A stretch of DNA of 64,000 bases, taken from NCBI GenBank assembly GCA_900457075.1, contig UGYN01000002.1, positions 2,914,001-2,978,000 of the forward strand. The letters run 5' to 3'. A program made the position numbers and the translations under genes. The stretch comes from Serratia quinivorans. Lineage in GTDB: Bacteria > Pseudomonadota > Gammaproteobacteria > Enterobacterales > Enterobacteriaceae. Positions 1 to 8,952 of this stretch are shown piece by piece; the first letter of the stretch is position 1, and each line of letters begins with the position of its first letter. The notes under the pieces were generated by a model that worked only from the letters and a program-made list of their open reading frames with translations, was not told the DNA's origin and made no database searches.

Positions 1-13
1 TTGGAGTTATCGG

Positions 14-1444
14 ATGAAAGTTACACTGCCTGATTTTCGCCGCGCCGGGGTATTGGTGGTGGGTGACGTCATGTTGGATCGCTATTGGTATGGGCCGACC
101 AGCCGCATTTCACCGGAAGCGCCGGTGCCGGTGGTCAAGGTTGAAACCATTGAAGAGCGTCCCGGCGGTGCGGCTAACGTAGCGATGAACATTGCTTCGC
201 TGGGCGCCAATTCACGCCTGGTGGGCCTGACCGGTATTGATGATGCCGCGCGGGCGCTGAGCGCCAAGCTGAATGAAGTCAACGTGCGCTGTGATTTTGT
301 CTCGGTGCCGACGCACCCGACCATCACCAAGCTGCGCGTGCTGTCGCGTAACCAGCAATTGATCCGCCTCGATTTCGAAGAAGGTTTCTCAAACGTCGAT
401 CCGCAGCCGCTGTTGGAACGTATTCAGCAGGCATTGCCGCAGATTGGCGCACTGGTGTTGTCTGACTACGCCAAAGGCGCGTTGAGTCAGGTACAGAGCA
501 TGATCCAGCTGGCGCGTGCCGCCAAGGTGCCGGTGCTGATCGATCCAAAAGGTTCTGATTTTGAGCGTTATCGTGGTGCAACGTTGCTGACGCCAAACCT
601 GTCCGAATTCGAAGCGGTGGTAGGTCACTGCAAAGACGAAGCCGAACTGGTTGAGCGCGGCATGAAGCTGGTGGCGGACTTTGAACTGTCTGCACTGCTG
701 GTCACCCGTTCCGAGCACGGCATGACGCTGCTGCAGCCGGGCATCGCGCCGCTGCATTTGCCCACTTTGGCGCAGGAAGTGTTTGACGTTACCGGTGCCG
801 GCGATACCGTTATCGGCGTGTTGGCCGCGGCACTGGCTGCCGGCAACACGCTGGAAGAGTCCTGTTTCCTGGCCAATGCCGCAGCCGGCGTGGTGGTGGG
901 CAAACTGGGGACTTCGACCGTTTCACCAATCGAGCTGGAAAACGCGGTACGCGGCCGGGCCGAAACCGGCTTTGGCGTAATGACCGAAGCCCAGTTGAAA
1001 ACCGCCGTGGCGCAAGCTCGTCAGCGCGGTGAAAAAGTGGTGATGACCAACGGCATCTTCGACATTTTGCATGCCGGTCACGTCTCTTATCTGGCCAATG
1101 CCCGCAAGCTGGGCGATCGCCTGATTGTGGCGGTGAACAGCGATGCTTCCACTAAACGTCTGAAAGGCGAAACCCGTCCGGTCAACGCGCTGGAAAACCG
1201 CATGATTGTACTGGGTGCGCTGGAAGCGGTGGACTGGGTGGTGCCGTTCGAAGAAGACACGCCACAACGCCTGATCGCCGATATCCTGCCGGATCTGCTG
1301 GTGAAAGGGGGCGATTACAAGCCTGAAGATATCGCCGGTAGTACCGAGGTATGGGCCAATGGCGGCGACGTAAAAGTGCTGAACTTCGAAGACGGCCTGT
1401 CGACCACCAACATCATCAAGGCAATCAAAGACGGGCGTGGCTAA
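14..1444 (+). CDS. hldE: Bifunctional heptose-7-phosphate kinase / heptose-1-phosphate adenylyltransferase
   Basis: This cytoplasmic enzyme carries out two steps of ADP-L-glycero-D-manno-heptose synthesis for the lipopolysaccharide inner core: it phosphorylates D-glycero-D-manno-heptose 7-phosphate at C1 and later adenylylates the 1-phosphate. At 476 aa it has the full length of the fused enterobacterial form. Residues about 1-318 form a ribokinase-like (PfkB) kinase with the GAGD motif at 261-264, Asp264 being the expected base. Residues about 344-476 form the cytidylyltransferase-like domain with HAGH at 353-356. The ATG follows a GGAGTTAT ribosome site at the window edge. In E. coli the gene follows glnE, which would lie just outside the window. 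The family assignment is very secure. Confidence 0.97.
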
Positions 1445-1469
1445 CGTTCGCTGAAAACGGCGGTGGGCA

Positions 1470-2723
1470 GTGAGTGGACTGAAGCAAGAGCTGAGTTTGG
1501 CGCAGGGCGTTGGGCTATTGTCCACTTCACTGCTGGGTACCGGCGTATTTGCCGTTCCGGCTTTGGCAGCACAGGTGGCACAGGGCGATAGTCTGTGGGC
1601 CTGGCCGCTGCTGATTATCCTGGTTTTCCCGATCGCCATTGCCTTTGCCGCCTTGGGCCGCCATTTCCCCAGTGCGGCTGGTGCAGCGCATTTTGTCGGG
1701 CTGGCCTTTGGTCCGCGCATGGCGAAAGTCACCGGCTGGCTGTTTTTGTCGGTTATTCCGGTTGGCCTGCCGGCGGCGCTGCAGATTGCCGCCGGTTTTT
1801 GGCAGGCCACTTTCGGCTGGAGCGCCAATGGCCTGCTGTTGGTGCAAATTGCCACGCTGGTGATGATTTGGTTTTTAGGCACGCGCAGCGCGGGTTCCAG
1901 TGCCAATATTCAAACGCTAATCGCCGTTCTGGTGGTAGCGCTGGTGGCCGCTATCTGGTGGCGTGGCGACATCTCACTGTCCCAAATTCCCTGGCCGGCA
2001 ATCAACGAAATCTCCTCGCCCAATCTGTTCCATGCGCTGGCAGTGATGTTCTGGTGCTTTGTGGGGTTGGAGGCGTTTGCGCATTTAGCGACCGAGTTCC
2101 GTAACCCTGAACGCGATTTTCCGCGTGCACTTCTGTTTGGCATGTTGGTCGCCGGGGCGGTGTACTGGGGCTGTACCGTGGCGGTGCTGCATTTCCACGC
2201 CTACGGTGAGCATCAGGCGGCGGCTGCGTCATTGCCGGGTATCGTGGTGCAACTGTTTGGACAGCATGCGCTGTGGGTGGCCTGTATCATTGGCTATCTG
2301 GCCTGCTTTGCCAGCGTTAATATCTATACCCAAAGCTTCGCCCGGCTGGTGTGGTCGCAGGCGCAGGATCGTCCGGCCAGCGCGCTGGCCAGGCTGTCTG
2401 CCGGACAGGCACCGGTCAATGCATTAAGCGCGGTGGTGGGCAGCTGTTTGCTGTTCACTTTGCTGATTTATACGCTGAAGCTGCCGCTGGATACGCTGCT
2501 GGTGTATGCCAATGGTATCTTTGTGCTGATCTATCTGTTGTGTATGCTGGCGGGCTGTCGAATTTTGCACGGGCGTTCGCGGCTAATGGCGGCGACAGGA
2601 TTAGGGCTGTGTGTGCTGTTGATGGTGATTATCGGCTGGAAAAGCCTGTATGCGCTGGGAATGTTCGCGCTGATTTGGCTGGTGTTGCGGCTTAAGGCGC
2701 AGGCGGCGCTCAAACCGCAATAA
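1470..2723 (+). CDS. yjeH: L-methionine/branched-chain amino acid exporter, APC family
   Basis: This is an integral inner-membrane transporter of the amino acid-polyamine-organocation superfamily, 417 aa with about 12 hydrophobic segments. It resembles E. coli YjeH, which exports methionine and branched-chain amino acids. The N-terminus carries the GTGVFAVPALAAQ helix-breaking motif typical of APC substrate sites. Translation starts at a GTG 25 bp after hldE, so the two genes may be co-transcribed, although this arrangement differs from E. coli, where yjeH is elsewhere. It converges on ubiK across a perfect hairpin. The YjeH label rests on remembered overall similarity; a different amino-acid substrate within the family is possible. 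Confidence 0.85.
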   Translation: MSGLKQELSLAQGVGLLSTSLLGTGVFAVPALAAQVAQGDSLWAWPLLIILVFPIAIAFAALGRHFPSAAGAAHFVGLAFGPRMAKVTGWLFLSVIPVGLPAALQIAAGFWQATFGWSANGLLLVQIATLVMIWFLGTRSAGSSANIQTLIAVLVVALVAAIWWRGDISLSQIPWPAINEISSPNLFHALAVMFWCFVGLEAFAHLATEFRNPERDFPRALLFGMLVAGAVYWGCTVAVLHFHAYGEHQAAAASLPGIVVQLFGQHALWVACIIGYLACFASVNIYTQSFARLVWSQAQDRPASALARLSAGQAPVNALSAVVGSCLLFTLLIYTLKLPLDTLLVYANGIFVLIYLLCMLAGCRILHGRSRLMAATGLGLCVLLMVIIGWKSLYALGMFALIWLVLRLKAQAALKPQ

Positions 2724-2744
2724 GGGCGCAGTATCGCGCCCTTA
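2721..2744. terminator. Hairpin between convergent yjeH and ubiK
   Basis: A perfect 9-bp stem (TAAGGGCGC at 2721-2729 with its complement at 2736-2744) encloses a 6-nt loop and begins in the yjeH stop codon. It lies between two convergent genes and could stop both transcripts, but neither side has a long T tract, so intrinsic termination may be weak. Confidence 0.55.
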
Positions 2745-2752
2745 ACGGTAAC

Positions 2753-3031
2753 TTATTCGGCGTCTGGCTGTTGCGCAGCAGGCGTGGCGTTCAGCTTGCT
2801 TTCCAGCTCGCTCATACGCTGTTCCAGCAACGCCAGTTTTTCACGGGTGCGCAGCAATACCTGGGTCTGCACGTCGAACTCTTCGCGGTTGACCAAATCC
2901 AGACGGGTGAGCTGTGACTGCAACACCTGACGGATTTTCTTCTCAACGTCTTCCCCGAATTCGCGCACGCCTTTAGGCATGGACTCATGCACCTGACGTG
3001 CGATCTGTTCAATTTTTTTCGGGTCAATCAT
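2753..3031 (-). CDS. ubiK: Ubiquinone biosynthesis accessory factor UbiK
   Basis: This small cytoplasmic protein (92 aa; E. coli UbiK/YqiC is about 96) assists aerobic ubiquinone synthesis and in E. coli binds UbiJ in the Ubi complex. The start [21 protein letters not shown] is nearly identical to the E. coli protein. The C-terminal third ([23 protein letters not shown]) is a predicted coiled coil, the hallmark of the family. The gene is divergent from the riboswitch-controlled ribB, as in E. coli. The C-terminal tail after the coiled coil is short and unlike the E. coli tail, which is normal variation. Confidence 0.95.
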   Translation of the reverse strand: MIDPKKIEQIARQVHESMPKGVREFGEDVEKKIRQVLQSQLTRLDLVNREEFDVQTQVLLRTREKLALLEQRMSELESKLNATPAAQQPDAE

Positions 3032-3142
3032 GGCGTATCCCTTTCAGAGTTTAATAGCTGTCGCCTAGTGTAATGCGAGTTGCCCGCCGGATAAACTATT
3101 TAACCGCATTCCCTGCGGCTGGCCGAATTGTGCTTTTGCCAA

Positions 3143-3171
3143 TTGCCCTGATTAATCATTAGCGTTATAGT
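3143..3171 (+). promoter_or_regulatory. Likely sigma-70 promoter of ribB
   Basis: TTGCCC at 3143-3148 and TATAGT at 3166-3171 are separated by exactly 17 bp and lie a few bases before the FMN aptamer, which places the transcript start at about the first aptamer stem. Position and spacing make this the best candidate for the riboflavin-controlled transcript. Confidence 0.6.
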
Positions 3172-3179
3172 CGAGAGGC

Positions 3180-3338
3180 TTATTCTCAGGGCGGGGTGCA
3201 AGTCCCCACCGGCGGTAAATCACCTTCTACGGTGAAAGCCCGCGAGCGCTCAGCCAGTCTCTTGCAGTTTGGTTAGAGGTCAGCAGATCCGGTGTAATTC
3301 CGGGGCCGACGGTTATAGTCCGGATGGGAGAGAGTAAC
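3180..3338 (+). promoter_or_regulatory. FMN riboswitch (RFN element) upstream of ribB
   Basis: This is the untranslated leader aptamer that binds flavin mononucleotide and lowers ribB expression when FMN is plentiful. The conserved blocks are visible in order: the AGGGCGGGGTGCAAGTCCCC stretch from 3188, CCGGCGGTAAAT near 3209, a variable stem, GTCAGCAGATCCGGTG near 3280, and CCGACGGTTATAGTCCGGATGGGAGAGAG ending near 3335 (conserved FMN contacts, quoted as separate blocks). The closing strand GAGAGTAACG pairs with the 5' flank. The element lies about 110 bp before the ribB ATG, as in other gamma-proteobacteria. Confidence 0.95.
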
Positions 3339-3377
3339 GGTATCTGCCGGGTTTGCGCCCGCTTGCGTTATTTTTTT
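3335..3377 (+). terminator. Probable expression-platform terminator of the FMN riboswitch
   Basis: TAACG at 3335-3339, which closes the aptamer, can instead pair with CGTTA at 3366-3370 around an inner CGGG/CCCG stem, and the hairpin is followed by seven T at 3371-3377. This is the layout of a ligand-dependent intrinsic terminator that competes for the aptamer's closing helix. The E. coli element is usually described as acting also at translation, so the mechanism here is inference. Confidence 0.5.
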
Positions 3378-3449
3378 AGCTATTGCTAGCTACTCCTCAA
3401 GATCGCCCTGGTTCTGGTAATCCATAATTTTCTAATGAGGTTTTTTACC

Positions 3450-4103
3450 ATGAATCAGACCCTACTTTCAGATTTCGGCACGCCGGTAGAACGCGTAGAA
3501 CGCGCTCTTGAAGCATTGCGCAATGGGCGCGGTGTGATGGTGCTCGATGATGAAAATCGTGAAAACGAAGGTGATATGATCTTCGCCGCAGAAACCATGA
3601 CCGTTGAGCAGATGGCGCTGACCATTCGCCACGGTAGCGGTATTGTGTGCCTGTGTCTCACCGAAGAACGCCGTCAGCAGCTTGAGCTGCCGATGATGGT
3701 GACCAACAACTCCAGCCAGTTCCAGACCGCCTTCACCGTGACTATCGAAGCGGCGCAGGGTGTGACGACCGGTGTTTCCGCGTCCGATCGCCTGACCACC
3801 ATTCGCGCGGCGGTAGCCGATAACGCCAAGCCGAGCGATCTGAATCGTCCTGGCCACGTGTTCCCACTGCGTGCGCAGCCGGGTGGCGTCCTGAGCCGTC
3901 GTGGTCATACCGAAGCGACTATCGATTTGGTATCAATGGCCGGTTTCAAACCTGCCGGCGTGCTGTGTGAACTGACCAACGATGACGGCAGCATGGCGCA
4001 TGCGCCAGAAGTTATCCTGTTCGCCAAACAGCATGATATGACCGTACTGACCATCGAAGATCTGGTGGCTTATCGCCAGGCGCACGAGCAGAAAGCCAGC
4101 TGA
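3450..4103 (+). CDS. ribB: 3,4-dihydroxy-2-butanone-4-phosphate synthase
   Basis: RibB converts ribulose 5-phosphate to 3,4-dihydroxy-2-butanone 4-phosphate and formate, supplying the four-carbon unit of riboflavin. The 217-aa protein matches the single-domain enterobacterial enzyme over its full length, with the acidic metal-binding loop [13 protein letters not shown] near residues 32-44, RPGHVFPL and the GHTEATIDL stretch. The start at 3450 ([12 protein letters not shown]) is chosen over an in-frame ATG at 3435 because it matches E. coli RibB and has TGAGG 9 bp upstream. The FMN riboswitch controls it and a strong terminator follows. The assignment is secure. Confidence 0.98.
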   Translation: MNQTLLSDFGTPVERVERALEALRNGRGVMVLDDENRENEGDMIFAAETMTVEQMALTIRHGSGIVCLCLTEERRQQLELPMMVTNNSSQFQTAFTVTIEAAQGVTTGVSASDRLTTIRAAVADNAKPSDLNRPGHVFPLRAQPGGVLSRRGHTEATIDLVSMAGFKPAGVLCELTNDDGSMAHAPEVILFAKQHDMTVLTIEDLVAYRQAHEQKAS

Positions 4104-4130
4104 TATCGGACTGATTTTCTGAATATAAAA

Positions 4131-4153
4131 AAGCCGCGAATGCGGCTTTTTTT
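4131..4153. terminator. Bidirectional intrinsic terminator between ribB and zupT
   Basis: The stem AGCCGC (4132-4137) / GCGGCT (4142-4147) with a GAAT loop is flanked by an A run on one side and seven T on the other, so it can terminate both ribB and the convergent zupT transcript. Confidence 0.9.
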
Positions 4154-4165
4154 GGCTTAAAAGGT

Positions 4166-4933
4166 TTAACCGATCCCGCCGCTTTGCAATAACGTCAGGC
4201 TGAATCCCATCACCGCCATTCCGCACAGCACGCCGTAACTCGGGTTATTGTTCGGATCAATTTCTTTCGCCAACGGCATCAGCTCATCGACCGACAGCGC
4301 CACCATAATACCGGCGACTGCCGCCATAATCGACGCCATCACCACCGGCGATATCATCGGGCCGAGCAGCAGAAATGCCAGCACGCCGCCGAGAATTTCC
4401 GCCATGCCGGAAATACCCGACCACAGCAGCGCCTTGGTTTTTGAGCCGGTTGCGGCGTACACCGGCCCGGCGACCGCCAGACCCTCAGGAATATTGTGAA
4501 TGGCGACGGCCAGTGCGATACCCATTCCCAGTTCCAGATCGGCGCTGGCGGTCACGAAGGTGGCGATGCCCTCCGGGAAGTTGTGCAGGCTGATGCCTAG
4601 CGTCAGCAGCACGGCAGTGCGTTTCAGGTTGTGCGGCTGGAGTGGTTTTTGCAGTAAATCCTGCGGGTGCTGGTGTGGCAGCATCCGGTCCAGCGCAAAA
4701 TAACCCAGCAGGCCAAGCATGAACATGCCGTAGCCCAGCATGGGTGACATACCGGCGGTGTGCAGCGCCGCGGGCAGCATTTCCATCAGCGATATCAACA
4801 GCATAATCCCGGCCGCAAAGCCGAGAGCAAACGCCAGCATTCGGTTGGATGGCTTCTGGCCGATAATGCCGAACAGGGCACCGACAAAGGTGGCGCCGCC
4901 AGCCAGCAAGGTCAGGAGCAGCGGTACGGACAT
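4166..4933 (-). CDS. zupT: Zinc/divalent-metal transporter of the ZIP family
   Basis: ZupT is an inner-membrane importer of Zn2+ and other divalent metals. The 255-aa protein is nearly the length of E. coli ZupT (257) and has about eight hydrophobic segments. The two paired metal-site motifs of ZIP proteins are present: [10 protein letters not shown] in the fourth helix and [10 protein letters not shown] in the fifth. It lies between ribB and ygiD as in E. coli, convergent with ribB and divergent from ygiD. No Zur box was identified by eye in the 206-bp upstream gap. Confidence 0.96.
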   Translation of the reverse strand: MSVPLLLTLLAGGATFVGALFGIIGQKPSNRMLAFALGFAAGIMLLISLMEMLPAALHTAGMSPMLGYGMFMLGLLGYFALDRMLPHQHPQDLLQKPLQPHNLKRTAVLLTLGISLHNFPEGIATFVTASADLELGMGIALAVAIHNIPEGLAVAGPVYAATGSKTKALLWSGISGMAEILGGVLAFLLLGPMISPVVMASIMAAVAGIMVALSVDELMPLAKEIDPNNNPSYGVLCGMAVMGFSLTLLQSGGIG

Positions 4934-5139
4934 AGTCTTCTCCTGTACGTTGAAATTGTTGTTTATTTTCTGATACTAACAGAGTAAATGCATAAATCGA
5001 GTGGATTTGGCTGATTGCTTCCATTGTTTTAACCATTCAAATTTATTGAAGATCATCATCATGGTTATCCGGCTGTTTTACCTCGGCAAACGGCGTAGTC
5101 TGGTTCATAGAATGTATTGCGACCAACCAAGGATCCTCT

Positions 5140-5922
5140 ATGAAAACCTCTCGTATGCCAGCACTTTTCCTCGGCCACGGTAGCCCGATGAACGCGCTGG
5201 AAGAAAACCGCTACACCCGGGCATGGCGTACGTTGGGTGAAACCTTGCCACGTCCGAAGGGCATCGTTGCCGTATCCGCTCACTGGTATACCCGTGGCAC
5301 CGCCGTTACTGCGATGGAAAAACCGAAAACCATCCATGACTTTGGTGGTTTCCCACAGGCGCTGTTTGATACCCAGTATCCGGCCCCCGGCTCTCCCGAA
5401 TTGGCTGCGCAGGTCCAGCAGGTGTTGGAGCCGACTCGCGTCAAGGCTGACGTCAGTGAATGGGGGTTGGATCACGGTACCTGGGGCGTGTTGATCAAAA
5501 TGTACCCTGAGGCGGACATTCCGGTGGTGCAGCTCAGCATCGACGGTACTCAGCCGGCAGAATACCATTATGAGCTGGGCCGCAAGCTGGCGGAGTTACG
5601 CGAACAGGGGATTATGATCGTTGCCAGCGGTAACGTGGTGCATAACCTGCGGATGGTGAAATGGCAGGGTGACGCGACGCCTTATCCGTGGGCCATGTCG
5701 TTCGACAAGTTCGTGCGGGATAACCTGAATTATCATGGCGATAACCACCCGCTGGTGAACTTTATGCAGCATGAAGGCGCGGCGCTTTCGAACCCGACGC
5801 CGGAGCACTACCTGCCGCTGCTGTATGTGCTTGGCGGTTGGGACGGCAAGGAAGCGATCACCGTGCCGGTCGATGGCATTGAGATGAGCTCATTGAGCAT
5901 GCTGTCAGTGCAGATCGGCTAG
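5140..5922 (+). CDS. ygiD: 4,5-DOPA-extradiol-dioxygenase-like protein YgiD
   Basis: This belongs to the class III extradiol ring-cleavage dioxygenase family (LigB type), whose plant members cleave L-DOPA in betalain synthesis. The E. coli protein opens L-DOPA in vitro, but its natural substrate is not settled. The 260-aa protein contains the N-terminal metal motif FLGHGSPMNAL, SAHWYTRG with another metal histidine, and GNVVHNLR. An AGGATCCTCT ribosome site precedes the ATG. It is divergent from zupT, the conserved enterobacterial arrangement, and its 3' end converges on the LacI-type regulator with a CACGCCAG hairpin (5929-5950) between them. Confidence 0.92.
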   Translation: MKTSRMPALFLGHGSPMNALEENRYTRAWRTLGETLPRPKGIVAVSAHWYTRGTAVTAMEKPKTIHDFGGFPQALFDTQYPAPGSPELAAQVQQVLEPTRVKADVSEWGLDHGTWGVLIKMYPEADIPVVQLSIDGTQPAEYHYELGRKLAELREQGIMIVASGNVVHNLRMVKWQGDATPYPWAMSFDKFVRDNLNYHGDNHPLVNFMQHEGAALSNPTPEHYLPLLYVLGGWDGKEAITVPVDGIEMSSLSMLSVQIG

Positions 5923-5937
5923 ATCATTCACGCCAGC

Positions 5938-6963
5938 TCAGGCTGGCGTGGATTTATCGGCAAAACCGCAGGACTCGCGGATCACCAGAGAAGGCGGCAG
6001 GATGATACGTTTTGGCGGCTCATCATTACCCTGAATACGGCTGTACAACAGTTCCCCGGCCTTACGGCCAATCTCGCGCGAGGCCACCGATACGGTGGTC
6101 AAACCCGGCTGCACCAGCGAAGCTTCGGTAATATCATCAAAACCAATTAGCGCAAAATCACGGCCAATCTGGCGGTTGAGTTTGCGCAATGTCTGCATCA
6201 CCCCCAGCGCGACAATGTCCTGATAGCATAAGGCCGCAGTGATTTCAGGATGGGCTTTCAGTAACTGTTCCGCCGCCATGGCTCCGGAACTCTGGCTAGC
6301 CTCGCTATCCACAATCCATTCCCCGTTGACCGCGATATTGTGCTCTACCAGCTTGCTGGTGTAGCCGCCCAGCCGTTGTGCGCGGGTAGTGGAGCTGATG
6401 GATCCCCCGATAAAGGCGATATGGCGATGCCCCAGATTCAGCAGATGCTGAGTCGCCAATTGAGTGCCCAGGAAGTTATCGGTGCCGACGAAGTCAAAGT
6501 GCGCATCGGCCACCGGGCGGACTACCATAATGGCCGGTATCTTGCGGCGCTTCAGCGTTTCAAAAAACAGCGGTGGCGTTTGTCTTGCGGCGCACAGCAC
6601 CATGCCGCTGGTATTGTTCTGCAACAGGGAGTCGACAAATTTTTGCTGCCTGTCGGCAGACTCTTCGCTGTTGGCCAGAAACAGCATCAACTGATGGCGC
6701 TCCATTTCCTGGCTCAGCCCGGCGGTCATCTCCGCATAAAACGGATTGGTGATATCGTGCAGCAGCAGGCCGACCTGGTTGCTGCTGCGATTGCGCAGGT
6801 TAGCGGCGGTCTGATTGTAGACATAGCCCAGCTCATCAATGGCGCTCAGCACGCGCTTGCGGGTGGCATCCGATATGCGGCCTCGATTGCGCAACACCAT
6901 CGATACCGTCGCGGTGGAGACTTTTGCAAGTGCGGCGACGTCCGCCAAGGTTATTGTGCTCAT
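5938..6963 (-). CDS. LacI-family transcriptional regulator of the adjacent PTS module
   Basis: This is a 341-aa DNA-binding regulator of the LacI/GalR family. The N-terminal helix-turn-helix and hinge (TLADVAALAKVSTATVSMVL, then GRISDATRKRV) occupy about residues 4-60, followed by a periplasmic-binding-protein-like sugar sensor. It resembles MalI-type repressors. It is divergent from the sugar isomerase/PTS operon; the 214-bp gap contains a perfect TTAATCGATTAA palindrome, repeated half-sites and a CRP site, and the same palindrome recurs before the cupin pair 6 kb away. Regulation of both operons and of itself is therefore likely. The effector is unknown, probably a phosphorylated or free hexose. 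Confidence 0.88.
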   Translation of the reverse strand: MSTITLADVAALAKVSTATVSMVLRNRGRISDATRKRVLSAIDELGYVYNQTAANLRNRSSNQVGLLLHDITNPFYAEMTAGLSQEMERHQLMLFLANSEESADRQQKFVDSLLQNNTSGMVLCAARQTPPLFFETLKRRKIPAIMVVRPVADAHFDFVGTDNFLGTQLATQHLLNLGHRHIAFIGGSISSTTRAQRLGGYTSKLVEHNIAVNGEWIVDSEASQSSGAMAAEQLLKAHPEITAALCYQDIVALGVMQTLRKLNRQIGRDFALIGFDDITEASLVQPGLTTVSVASREIGRKAGELLYSRIQGNDEPPKRIILPPSLVIRESCGFADKSTPA

Positions 6964-7036
6964 TTCATCTCCTGTCGGTGCCGACTGTCATAGCAAGGTA
7001 TAACGATTAACCTTATTTTGTAAAACCCTACCGATA

Positions 7037-7058
7037 AATCGTGATTCGCGTCACGAAA
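7037..7058. promoter_or_regulatory. Probable cAMP-CRP binding site
   Basis: GTGA at 7041-7044 and TCAC at 7051-7054 are separated by 6 bp (CGTGA-TTCGCG-TCACG) in the gap between the LacI-type regulator and the PTS operon. This matches the CRP core TGTGA-N6-TCACA in 8 of 10 bases and fits catabolite control of a sugar operon. Confidence 0.65.
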
Positions 7059-7094
7059 GTTTGGTTTTTTATGGGGTTATTATCGATTGTAAGA

Positions 7095-7143
7095 GGTTAA
7101 TCTCGTTAATCAGCCTATTTTGTCTTCGGTTAATCGATTAATC
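7095..7143. promoter_or_regulatory. Operator cluster of the LacI-type regulator
   Basis: GGTTAATCGATTAATC at 7128-7143 contains the perfect 12-bp palindrome TTAATCGATTAA (7130-7141), with the central CG typical of LacI-family operators. Upstream lie direct copies of GTTAATC at 7096-7102 and 7105-7111, and an inverted half-site GATTAACC at 7005-7012. The same 16-mer recurs at 13144-13159. The position just before the first gene of the operon suggests repression. Confidence 0.75.
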
Positions 7144-7177
7144 TTTTTCTATGTATTCAGTTCATAGGCAGAAGAAT

Positions 7178-8947
7178 ATGACACAGCAACAGCATAAATC
7201 AACAAGCTATGACAAGTCTCCGGAAGTGGCAGTGCAGGGATTTGATCATGCCGCCTGGCAGGGCTGGCAGGCAGTGGCCGCCGCCGTCAGCCACAAGATT
7301 GCCACTCTTGGGTTGCGCAAAACCCTGTTGGTGGTGGATTGCTACCATGGGGTGAGCCTGGCAGAGCTAACCGAGAATTTTATTCATCCTCTGCAACCGG
7401 TCAGTAGCATCAACGCCGAGTCGGCTAAATACGATGAGCCGCACATCCACGCGATGATTGAGCGCAATTTAACGGATGACCGTGTGTTTGGCGTGCTGTC
7501 GTGCCATGAAATGCCCGAGTTTTTTGATGCCGAGCGCGTCCAGCAGTTGCGCGATCAAATTGCGAGCGTAGACAGTGGGCTGGTGGTGGTTTACGGGCCG
7601 GGCGCGGCGCTGATCGCCGAAGCCGATGTGCTGGTGTATGCCGATATGGCCCGCTGGGAAATACAGCAGCGTTTCCGTCGCGGCGAACTGGGCAACTGGG
7701 GCGTGGCTAATGTGGACGAAGACGTGCTGCGCCGTTACAAACGGGCATTCTTTGTGGAGTGGCGAGTCTTCGATCGTCATAAAACCCCGTTGCTGCAGCG
7801 TGCCGATTTTGTGTTGGATACCAATCAGGCCGGTCAACCCAAGCTGGTGACCGGTACGGCTTTCCACGCCGGATTGCAGCAGGCAACCCAACGCCCATTC
7901 CGCGTGGTGCCGTTTTTTGACCCTGGCATTTGGGGTGGCCAGTGGATGAAACAACAGTTCGATCTCGACCCGACGGCAGCCAACTACGCATGGTGTTTTG
8001 ACTGCGTGCCCGAGGAAAACAGCCTGCTAATGCGTTTTGGTGACGTTCGGGTCGAGATCCCCTCACAGGATTTGGTGCTGTTATATCCCCGCCCCTTGCT
8101 GGGTGAGCAGGTGCATGCCCGCTTCGGCGCCGAATTCCCGATCCGCTTTGACCTGCTCGATACCGTCGGTGGGCAAAATCTCAGTTTCCAGGTGCACCCG
8201 CTGACGGAATACATCCAACAGCATTTCGGCATGCATTACACCCAGGATGAAAGCTATTACATTCTGGCGGCAGAGCCGGGGGCTGAGGTGTACCTGGGAG
8301 TGAAAAACGGCACCGAACCGCAGGCGATGATGGCCGATCTGGCCGCTGCCCAAAGCGGTGAAAAGCCCTTCGATGACCAGCGTTTTGTTAATCGTTTTCC
8401 GGCGCGTAAACACGACCATTTCCTGATCCCTGCGGGGACGGTGCACTGTTCCGGCTCCGGCTCCATGGTGCTGGAGATCAGCGCGACGCCATATATTTTC
8501 ACCTTCAAACTGTGGGACTGGGGCCGCCTGGGATTGGATGGTCAGCCACGCCCGGTGCATCTGCAGCATGGCGAACAGGTGATCAACTGGCAGTGCGACA
8601 CCACCTGGGCGAAGGAGCACCTGGTGAACCGTATTGATCAGGTTGCCGAAGGGGCTGGCTGGCAGGAAGAGCGAACCGGTTTGCACGAGCGCGAATTTAT
8701 CGAAACCCGTCGTCACTGGTTCAGTGAACCTGTGCTGCACCATACCGAAGGCCGGGTGAACGTACTGAATTTGGTTGAAGGGGAAGAGGCGGTAGTCGAA
8801 AGCCCTGAGGGCCATTTCGCGCCCTTTGTGGTGCATTACGCCGAAACCTTTATCGTTCCGGCCGCCGTGGGGCCATACCGTATCAGCCCCCATGGTCGCA
8901 GCCTGGGCAAGACCCTGGGCACCATCAAAGCCTGGGTAAGGGGATAA
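7178..8947 (+). CDS. Class I mannose-6-phosphate isomerase-like protein with N-terminal extension
   Basis: The C-terminal half is a zinc cupin of the class I phosphomannose isomerase family: QVHP, then DESYYIL, then IPAGTVHCSGSG supply the expected zinc ligands. The full protein is 589 aa, against about 390 for ManA. Roughly 240 N-terminal residues form an extra domain that lacks a Walker A motif and that I do not recognise with confidence; it loosely recalls an uridine-kinase/P-loop fold without the nucleotide loop. The start at 7178 has AGAAG just upstream and is preferred to an ATG at 7151 with no ribosome site. As first gene of the PTS operon it probably isomerises the imported sugar phosphate. 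The exact substrate is inference. Confidence 0.8.
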   Translation: MTQQQHKSTSYDKSPEVAVQGFDHAAWQGWQAVAAAVSHKIATLGLRKTLLVVDCYHGVSLAELTENFIHPLQPVSSINAESAKYDEPHIHAMIERNLTDDRVFGVLSCHEMPEFFDAERVQQLRDQIASVDSGLVVVYGPGAALIAEADVLVYADMARWEIQQRFRRGELGNWGVANVDEDVLRRYKRAFFVEWRVFDRHKTPLLQRADFVLDTNQAGQPKLVTGTAFHAGLQQATQRPFRVVPFFDPGIWGGQWMKQQFDLDPTAANYAWCFDCVPEENSLLMRFGDVRVEIPSQDLVLLYPRPLLGEQVHARFGAEFPIRFDLLDTVGGQNLSFQVHPLTEYIQQHFGMHYTQDESYYILAAEPGAEVYLGVKNGTEPQAMMADLAAAQSGEKPFDDQRFVNRFPARKHDHFLIPAGTVHCSGSGSMVLEISATPYIFTFKLWDWGRLGLDGQPRPVHLQHGEQVINWQCDTTWAKEHLVNRIDQVAEGAGWQEERTGLHEREFIETRRHWFSEPVLHHTEGRVNVLNLVEGEEAVVESPEGHFAPFVVHYAETFIVPAAVGPYRISPHGRSLGKTLGTIKAWVRG

Positions 8948-8952
8948 GCATT

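Noticed and set aside
923..1906. 327-residue minus-strand open frame spanning hldE and yjeH
   Set aside because: It crosses two clear genes on the other strand and has low-complexity composition without recognisable domains.
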